From positions 1 through 11,576 of the forward strand of contig CAKPAT010000035.1 in the NCBI GenBank assembly GCA_934133155.1: a stretch of DNA of 11,576 bases. Direction: 5' to 3'. Positions 7,101 to 11,576 of this stretch are shown piece by piece. The position numbers and the translations under genes are program-made. The DNA is from an uncultured Bacilli bacterium. GTDB taxonomy: Bacteria; Bacillota_I; Bacilli_A; RF39; UBA660. Under the pieces are notes generated by a model. That model ran no database searches. It saw only the letters and a list, made by a program, of their open reading frames with translations, and was not told where the DNA came from. Each line of letters begins with the position of its first letter. Position 1 is the stretch's first letter.

Positions 7101-7795
7101 TGAAGAGGAGTTTTATTCAAAAGATTTACCGCCTTAATGATATTGAAAGTTTAGAGAAGGATTTAAATTATTTAGGAAAAGAGGCTAAATATGATGCTTT
7201 AACATTTTGCAATATAAGACTTTTTACTAGTATTTTGGTGTTTGTTTTAGTTTTGTATATTAGTAAGATTGGCTATTTACTAGCACCTTTTGTTACTATT
7301 TTGTATTATTATGGATTTTATTATTATAATATTACTAGAAGAATTAGTTTACGAAATAAACGTTTGGAACATCAGTCTTTGTTTTTCTTTGAAATTTTAA
7401 CACTTACGTTAGAGTCTGGACGTAATTTGGAGAATGCTTTGAATGTTACTTGTGATAATGTTTCTTCGGATATTTCTTCGGAGTTTAAAGAGGCTTTAGA
7501 TGAGATGAAGTATGGAAAGTCTTTACTTGAAGCTTTAAGTGGTATTAAATCACGTATATCTTCGGATATTATTAATAATATTATACTAAATATTATGCAG
7601 ACTAGTGAGTTTGGAAATAGCATTATTGATACGCTTCATAATGAGGTTGATTTTTTAAGGGATAAACAGATTTTAGAGATTAAAGAGAAGATTAATAAGA
7701 TACCTAATAAGGTAAGTATTATTTCTGTTTTGTTTGTTGTTCCGCTTATTTTAGTTTTGATTTTAGGACCATACATAATTCAGTTTATTGGTTAA
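7100..7795 (+). CDS. TadC-like inner-membrane platform protein
   Basis: A 231-residue partner of TadB in the Tad platform. Two closely spaced N-terminal helices lie at about 41-57 and 58-76. They are followed by a type II secretion F domain (95-200) with FEILTLTLESGRNLENAL (about 97-114), MKYGKSLLEAL (136-146) and the TSEFGNSIIDTL stretch (168-179). A C-terminal helix (205-229) begins after EKINKIPNKV and ends in LILGPYIIQF; this ending is typical of TadC. Its ATG shares one base with the TadB stop (TAATG), indicating tight translational coupling, with GAAGGTGGTG just upstream. TadB and TadC are thought to form the membrane scaffold on which TadA acts. It is somewhat shorter than proteobacterial TadC, mainly at the N-terminus. 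Confidence 0.88.
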   Translation: MKRSFIQKIYRLNDIESLEKDLNYLGKEAKYDALTFCNIRLFTSILVFVLVLYISKIGYLLAPFVTILYYYGFYYYNITRRISLRNKRLEHQSLFFFEILTLTLESGRNLENALNVTCDNVSSDISSEFKEALDEMKYGKSLLEALSGIKSRISSDIINNIILNIMQTSEFGNSIIDTLHNEVDFLRDKQILEIKEKINKIPNKVSIISVLFVVPLILVLILGPYIIQFIG

Positions 7796-7807
7796 GGAGG
7801 AGTTATT

Positions 7808-9112
7808 ATGTATTATTTTATCGGTATTAAGGGGACTGGTATGAGTGCACTTGCTTGTTTACTTAAGGATTTAGGTTATAGTGTTATGGGCAGTGATAAG
7901 GAAAGACATTTTTTTACTGAAGAGGGTCTTAATTTAAGAGAAATTAAGGTTTTACCTTACTCTTCTTCTAATATTACTTCTAATATGATTATTATTCGTG
8001 GTAATGTGATTGGCGATGATCATCCGGAAATTATTCGAGCTAAAGAGCTTGATTTGCAAATTTATACTTATCAGGAGATGGTTAGTAAGCTTACTAGTAA
8101 GTTTATGACGATTACGGTTGCGGGCTGTCATGGCAAGACGACTACTTCTTCTATGCTTGCGCATGTGATTGAGGGGTCTAGTTATTTGATAGGTGATGGC
8201 AGTGGATATGGTAATAAGGAAAGTAAATATTTTATTTTGGAGGCCTGTGAGTATAAAAGACATTTTCTTGCTTACCATCCTTATTATGCGATTATTACTA
8301 ATATTGAACTTGATCATGTTGATTATTATAAAAATATTGATGACGTGATTGATGCTTATACTTCTTATGCGAATAATGCGGAGAAGATGGTTATTGCTTG
8401 TGGTGATGATTCTTATACCCACTCTTTGGAAGTTAGTAAACCAATATTTTATTATGGTCTTGATGATGATAATGATATAATTGCTAAAAATGTTGTATAT
8501 AATTCTTTAGGCATTAGTTTTGACGTGTTTGCAGAGGATAATTATTATGGACATTTTGAGCTTCCTATTTATGGTAAGCATATGCTTTTGGATGCTTTAG
8601 CAACTATTAGTGTTTGTTTTTATGAGAGAATGGAAGCAAAAACTGTTTCTAAGTTACTTAAAACTTTTAAAGGTGCGAAAAGAAGATTTAGTGAAAATTT
8701 TGTTTTGGATAATGTGGTTATTGATGATTATGCACATCACCCAACAGAGATTAAAAGTACTTTGAAGGCTGTTTCACAAAAGTATCCGGATAAGAAAGTT
8801 GTTGCGATTTGGCAACCTCATACTTTTTCTAGAACTGAAGCTTTCTTTGATGATTATGTAGAGATTTTTAATAATTTATCTGATGTTTATATTGCGGATA
8901 TTTATAATGCACGTGGGGAAGAGGGTTATCATGTGACCACTGAAGATTTGATTTCTTCTATTAAGGGTGCACATCATTTGAATTTGAACAATCCTTCGGA
9001 ACTTACTAAATATAAAAATGCGGTTTTAGTATTTATGAGTCCTAATGATTTGACTGATTTTGAAAAAGCTTATATAGAATGCTATAAAAATCAAGAAGAG
9101 AATGCGAAATAG
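7808..9112 (+). CDS. murC: UDP-N-acetylmuramate--L-alanine ligase
   Basis: Cytoplasmic ATP-dependent enzyme that adds L-Ala to UDP-MurNAc, the first peptide step of peptidoglycan precursor synthesis. The 434 residues match normal MurC length (B. subtilis 432). Seen in order: the N-terminal Rossmann motif FIGIKGTGMSALA (4-16), ATP loop GCHGKTTTS (106-114), EACEYKRHF (145-153), TNIELDHVDYY (164-174), and the C-terminal domain with DDYAHHPTE (306-314) and WQPHTFSRT (335-343). The Mur-ligase G-x-HN-x2-NA motif reads GKHMLLDALA (256-265), with both Asn positions changed. Start ATG 7808 has AAGGAGGAG seven bases upstream and follows tadC by 12 bases, so murC appears to be the last gene of the tad operon. 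Whether another murC exists cannot be told. Confidence 0.95.
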   Translation: MYYFIGIKGTGMSALACLLKDLGYSVMGSDKERHFFTEEGLNLREIKVLPYSSSNITSNMIIIRGNVIGDDHPEIIRAKELDLQIYTYQEMVSKLTSKFMTITVAGCHGKTTTSSMLAHVIEGSSYLIGDGSGYGNKESKYFILEACEYKRHFLAYHPYYAIITNIELDHVDYYKNIDDVIDAYTSYANNAEKMVIACGDDSYTHSLEVSKPIFYYGLDDDNDIIAKNVVYNSLGISFDVFAEDNYYGHFELPIYGKHMLLDALATISVCFYERMEAKTVSKLLKTFKGAKRRFSENFVLDNVVIDDYAHHPTEIKSTLKAVSQKYPDKKVVAIWQPHTFSRTEAFFDDYVEIFNNLSDVYIADIYNARGEEGYHVTTEDLISSIKGAHHLNLNNPSELTKYKNAVLVFMSPNDLTDFEKAYIECYKNQEENAK

Positions 9113-9135
9113 TAGTTTCATCGACTACTTTTTTT
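9111..9135 (+). terminator. intrinsic terminator of the tad-murC operon
   Basis: AGTAGT (9111-9116) pairs with ACTACT (9124-9129), extended by a T-G wobble around a five-base loop, and runs directly into seven T (9129-9135). It overlaps the murC stop codon and separates the operon from the promoter at 9220. Confidence 0.75.
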
Positions 9136-9150
9136 GTTCCGTTTTTTTTA

Positions 9151-9175
9151 AATTTTAGTTTTAAATGCTAAAATT
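9151..9175. repeat. 8-bp inverted repeat upstream of lipoprotein promoter
   Basis: A perfect inverted repeat, AATTTTAG (9151-9158) and CTAAAATT (9168-9175), with a nine-base spacer. It lies about 45 bases upstream of the -35 element at 9220 and lacks a following T-run. It could be an operator or chance in AT-rich DNA. Confidence 0.25.
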
Positions 9176-9219
9176 AGATTATGAAAGGTAATTATGCGTT
9201 AAATTTTGTTTTTTAACAA

Positions 9220-9248
9220 TTGAAATATTACTGTTTTTCGTTTATAAT
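9220..9248 (+). promoter_or_regulatory. strong sigma-A promoter of lipoprotein-pilin unit
   Basis: TTGAAA (9220-9225), exactly 17 bases, then a perfect TATAAT (9243-9248). Transcription would begin near 9255, just before the AGGAG Shine-Dalgarno of the lipoprotein gene, giving a very short leader. This is the best consensus match in the window and makes the lipoprotein and prepilin-like gene independent of the tad operon. Confidence 0.85.
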
Positions 9249-9259
9249 TTAATTAACAT

Positions 9260-9264
9260 AGGAG
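9260..9264 (+). promoter_or_regulatory. RBS deciding the lipoprotein start
   Basis: AGGAG lies nine bases before GTG 9274 but only three before the in-frame GTG 9268. This favours 9274, which also gives a standard MKK-start lipoprotein signal peptide. Confidence 0.7.
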
Positions 9265-9273
9265 TGGGTGTTT

Positions 9274-9594
9274 GTGAAAAAAATTATTTTATTTTTGATT
9301 GTTATAGTATTTGTTGCTGGATGTGGTAAGAATGATGCACCTATTAAGGTATATGCTGGTGATTTTGAGTTTGACTGTTCATATAGTGAAAATCAAATTG
9401 ACGTGAAGATTATCAATAATAATGATACTGATAAGGAAATTAAGGTTATTCATGCAACGATTTCTGATGTGTCAGGTATGGAAAATAAATATGATATGCA
9501 GCTTGATGAGGTGATTAAGGCTGGAGATTATTTTAATGTCAGTATGGGTTATAGAACTTCAGATATTAAAAAAATTAATTTTAGTTATGAGTAG
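9274..9594 (+). CDS. small lipoprotein of unknown function
   Basis: A 106-residue predicted lipoprotein. The signal peptide MKKIILFLIVIVFVAGC has two basic residues, a hydrophobic core and a lipobox V-A-G-C with C17 as the lipidated residue. The mature part (about 90 residues) looks beta-rich, with alternating hydrophobic residues (QIDVKIINNN, EIKVIHATISD, YFNVSMGY) as in small Ig-like or FxLYD-like domains, but I do not recognise a specific family. It should be anchored to the outer leaflet of the cell membrane. It is first in a two-gene unit, with its stop seven bases before the prepilin-like gene, so a role in export, anchoring or assembly of that surface protein is plausible but unproven. 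GTG 9274 is chosen over GTG 9268 on Shine-Dalgarno spacing. Confidence 0.75.
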   Translation: MKKIILFLIVIVFVAGCGKNDAPIKVYAGDFEFDCSYSENQIDVKIINNNDTDKEIKVIHATISDVSGMENKYDMQLDEVIKAGDYFNVSMGYRTSDIKKINFSYE

Positions 9595-9601
9595 GTGAAA
9601 T

Positions 9602-10246
9602 ATGAAAAAGAAAGGTTTTACTTTAATTGAGCTATTAGGTGTACTTGTTCTTCTTTCTGTAATACTCCTTATTATTGTCCCACCTATTACTAAGAGTATC
9701 AAAAGCGGACAGGATGATGCTTTAGAAAGACAAAAGGATAATATTGTTTTAAGTGCGAGAAATTGGAGTGCGGATAATAAGACAGAACTTCCAACTTCTG
9801 GTGAGATTAAAAGTGTTACTTTAAAAGAACTTCAAGAAGGTGGATATGCAGAGAAGAATATTAAAAATCCTAAGACTAATGAGGAATTAGATCCTGATAC
9901 TGTATGTGTTGATATTGAAAATAAAAATAATATTTATTATTATAATTATAATGAGCAATGTGCTTTTGGTGAAGCTTATACTGTTACTTATGATGGTAAT
10001 TTGGGTACTGTTTCTGGTGAGACTACTTTAAGACAGTATGCTAATAAAAATGTTGATTTATCTATCAGAGCTACTAGAAATGGTTGGATATTTGTTGGCT
10101 GGAGTACGGATAAGAATGAAAAAGAAGCTCTTAGTGAGTATAAAATGCCTAATAAGAATATAACTTTATATGCTATTTTTAAGAAAGCTGTTGTTGTTAG
10201 TTATAATGCTGAGGATAGTTTAACTATTAGTAAAAAGGCTGCCTAA
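9602..10246 (+). CDS. type IV prepilin-like protein with InlB-type repeats (N-terminal part, frameshifted)
   Basis: The N-terminus MKKKG-FTLIELLGVLVLLSV is a type IV prepilin leader: cleavage after G5, Phe at +1, Glu at +5, and a hydrophobic helix to about residue 28. Residues 38-120 form a pseudopilin-like head (SARNWSADNK, VTLKELQEGGY, IKNPKTNEELDP) with C102 and C120 likely paired. From residue 126 comes an InlB B-repeat / Flg_new module: YTVTYDG at 126-132, GWIFVGWSTD at 161-170 and MPNKNITLYAIF at 182-193. A second repeat begins at about 198 (VSYNAEDS), but the frame stops at TAA 10244-10246 partway through it. The repeat continues in the next frame, so this is the N-terminal third or less of a longer gene. 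AGGTG (9593-9597) precedes ATG 9602; it is coupled to the lipoprotein gene. Confidence 0.85.
   Translation: MKKKGFTLIELLGVLVLLSVILLIIVPPITKSIKSGQDDALERQKDNIVLSARNWSADNKTELPTSGEIKSVTLKELQEGGYAEKNIKNPKTNEELDPDTVCVDIENKNNIYYYNYNEQCAFGEAYTVTYDGNLGTVSGETTLRQYANKNVDLSIRATRNGWIFVGWSTDKNEKEALSEYKMPNKNITLYAIFKKAVVVSYNAEDSLTISKKAA
10224..10243 (+). other. frameshift site in the prepilin-like gene
   Basis: The upstream frame is open to 10243 and the downstream frame is open only from 10224, so the frame change must fall in these 20 bases. They contain an A5 run (10232-10236). Deleting one A turns S-K-K-A-A-stop into S-K-R-L-P-N-I-T-P, restoring the repeat pattern. Confidence 0.8.
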
Positions 10247-11576
10247 TATTACTCCTAAAAGTGGTTATACTACTTTGGGTTGGTATGACGGTAGTACTTT
10301 ATCTTGGGATGATGAGAAAAAAGGCATGTTTGGTTTAAATGCTACTAGTAAAAAAGTTGGTGAGTCTGGTGGCAAGCTTACTGTTAGTGATAGTATGAGT
10401 ATTACGGCTTTAGCAAGTACTGGTAATTATAAGTTGGTTTTTGATTATAAGACTAATGGTGGAACTAGTTTTACTTCAAGTATTGGAAGCGATACTGGTA
10501 ATTATGCATATGGTACAAAAATTTTGATAAATAATGTTGAAGGTATAAAATCTGGTTGGGTTTTTGTTGGCTGGAATACTGATAAAAATGCGAAAAACGG
10601 ATTATCTAGTTTTACTATGCCGGCTAATGATACAACTTTATATGCAATTTATAAGAAAGAAGCAATTATTTTATCTGCTACTTTTGATGGTAATGGTGCT
10701 TTGCTTAAGGATACTGATAGGACTAAATGCGTTTTGAAAGAAGTTTATAATAATGATGCTCAAAATACTAGTTGCATGGTTGATACTCCTGATTTTGAAA
10801 GAACTTCTTATACGAAAATTGGGTTTAGCTTAGATAGTACTTCGCATACTAGTGATAAAGCTTATAGTAATGGTAAAATTACTTTAACTGGTAGTAATAC
10901 TGATAAAACTTGGTATGCTATTACTAAAAAAGATATAAAGGTTTCATTTGTTGTTCAAGATACTAATGCAGCTAGCACTTCTGCTGATGCGGTTATTTGC
11001 TCTATTTATAATAAAGAATCTAACTGTGCTATTACTGTTCCAACTTTAACTGCTAGTAATGGTTATACAGCTATTGGATGGAATAAAAATAAAAATGCCA
11101 CTGAAAGTTCTTTAACTTTTGGTAGTAAGGTTTTATTTGAAGCAGATGATACTTATTATTCTATTACGAGAAAATCATCTGGACTAAAGGCCACATTTGT
11201 GGGAAATGGGGCAAGTGTTAGTAGTAGTTCAGTGTCTTGTTACGTATATAATGGTGCTAGTGGATGTTTTATAACTGTTCCAAGTATTATACGTGATGGA
11301 TTTGAAATTTTAGGCTTTAGTGAGGTCAAAGATAGTTACACGGCTAGTGTTAAAGCAGGTGCTAGTTTAAATATTACTAAAAATATAACTTTGTATGCGG
11401 TTACTCATAAAGATGTAACTATCACTTATGGTAAAGGTCATAATGTTGTAAGTATTGGTAAGGAAAATGACAGCTGCCCAATTTGGAATTCTTCAACCAA
11501 CTGTTCAGTTATTTTGCCAACAATTACGTCAGCTACTGGTTTTAAGGCTGATGGGTATTATAAAGATAGTACTAGG
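10224..11576 (+). CDS. continuation of the InlB-repeat prepilin-like protein in the +1 frame (3' partial)
   Basis: Reading in the frame of base 10242, no stop occurs from 10224 to the window end; from 10242 that is 445 codons. The translation begins LPNITPKSGYTTLGWYDG, the exact continuation expected for the repeat interrupted upstream, and then gives further InlB/Flg_new-like repeats: SGWVFVGWNTDKN, MPANDTTLYAIYKK, YTAIGWNKNKN, ITLYAVTHK. There is no plausible start codon with a Shine-Dalgarno at its head, so it is not an independent gene. Removing one A of the A5 run (10232-10236) fuses it to the preceding part as one protein of at least 658 residues. The C-terminus, and hence any wall anchor, lies outside the window. 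It is probably extracellular and adhesive. Whether the break is real or a sequencing indel is unresolved. Confidence 0.75.

Larger units (their letters stand above)
9977..11576 (+). repeat. tandem InlB/Flg_new-like repeats (seven, last one partial)
   Basis: Units of roughly 70-90 residues: 9977-10186, 10193-10433 (contains the frame change), 10434-10661, 10662-10934, 10935-11183, 11184-11414 and 11415-11576 (cut by the window end). Most share a beta-strand start, a G-[YWF]-x3-G-[WFY] core and a closing [LW]-Y-[AS]-[IV] strand. The first and third follow the classical pattern with MP-x4-TLYA. The fourth to seventh gain a Cys pair near the start: 10728/10773, 10998/11025, 11238/11265 and 11475/11502. 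The units are diverged in DNA sequence, so they are not recent duplications. Confidence 0.75.

Noticed and set aside
7952..8422. 156-codon open frame on the minus strand inside murC
   Set aside because: It is fully antisense to a clear murC, its product is a monotonous Ile/Asn/Arg/Thr-rich string, and no ribosome site precedes it.
9166..9174. Extended -10-like TGCTAAAAT as a second promoter
   Set aside because: There is no acceptable -35 at the right distance and it falls in an inverted repeat of AT-rich DNA; the TTGAAA-17-TATAAT at 9220-9248 is far better.
9181..9216. Eleven-codon leader peptide (ATG 9181 to TAA)
   Set aside because: No Shine-Dalgarno, upstream of the mapped-by-sequence promoter, and no codon bias or regulatory pairing to support it.
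10231..10243. Programmed -1 ribosomal frameshift at T-AAA-AAG
   Set aside because: The downstream repeat frame is reached by a +1 (or -2) change, not -1, and the heptamer lacks the first A of the classical A-AAA-AAG slippery site.
1..11576. CRISPR arrays, tRNA/rRNA genes, insertion sequences, phage or toxin-antitoxin genes
   Set aside because: No direct repeat-spacer pattern, cloverleaf, terminal inverted repeats with transposase, or recognisable protein of those kinds was seen on either strand.

Overview
The window comes from a strongly AT-rich, endospore-forming low-GC Gram-positive (Firmicutes/Bacillota). It carries a clear sporulation sigma factor G, a cytoplasmic MurC ligase, Gram-positive style Shine-Dalgarno sites (AGGAGG and variants) and sigma-A-like promoters. 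UGA is used as a stop (651, 1229, 4278, 5608), so this is the standard code and not a UGA-Trp Mollicute. The gene mix resembles gut Bacilli or Erysipelotrichia-like lineages, but that placement is inference. Every gene I support lies on the + strand.

Bases 1-1229 hold the 3' part of a YitT-family membrane protein, overlapped by four bases by a PAP2-family membrane phosphatase. Bases 1296-1952 encode a zinc-ribbon plus Yip1-like multispanning membrane protein of unknown role. Bases 1959-2782 hold sigG, preceded by a near-perfect hairpin whose 3' arm contains the sigG ribosome binding site. A conserved RBS-occluding hairpin of this type is known to dampen sigG translation in Bacillus subtilis.

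Bases 2800-9135 form one compact transcription unit: a consensus promoter, two TadE-like pseudopilins, a TadZ/CpaE ATPase, the TadA/CpaF secretion ATPase, TadB, TadC, then murC, and an intrinsic terminator overlapping the murC stop. This is the cytoplasmic motor and inner-membrane platform of a Tad (type IVc) pilus or secretion system. The TadB is unusual: about 160 N-terminal residues look like two Ig-like domains that should face outside, yet it has no signal peptide. No Flp-type major pilin, prepilin peptidase or TadD-like gene is visible here.

Bases 9220-11576 are a second unit with its own strong promoter. It encodes a small lipoprotein and then a type IV prepilin-like protein (KG^FTLIEL leader) carrying a chain of InlB/Flg_new-type repeats that runs off the window. 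This gene is split by a +1 frame change at or near an A5 run (10232-10236); the repeat chain continues in the new frame, open for 445 codons to the window end. From the fourth repeat on, each repeat has a paired-cysteine motif near its start, with constant C-x8-C spacing in the last three.

Taken together, the second half looks like a cell-surface filament or adhesin system. The Tad motor is co-expressed with a peptidoglycan precursor enzyme, and a repeat-rich pilin-like surface protein is encoded next door. That the Tad machine handles this surface protein is a hypothesis from proximity only.
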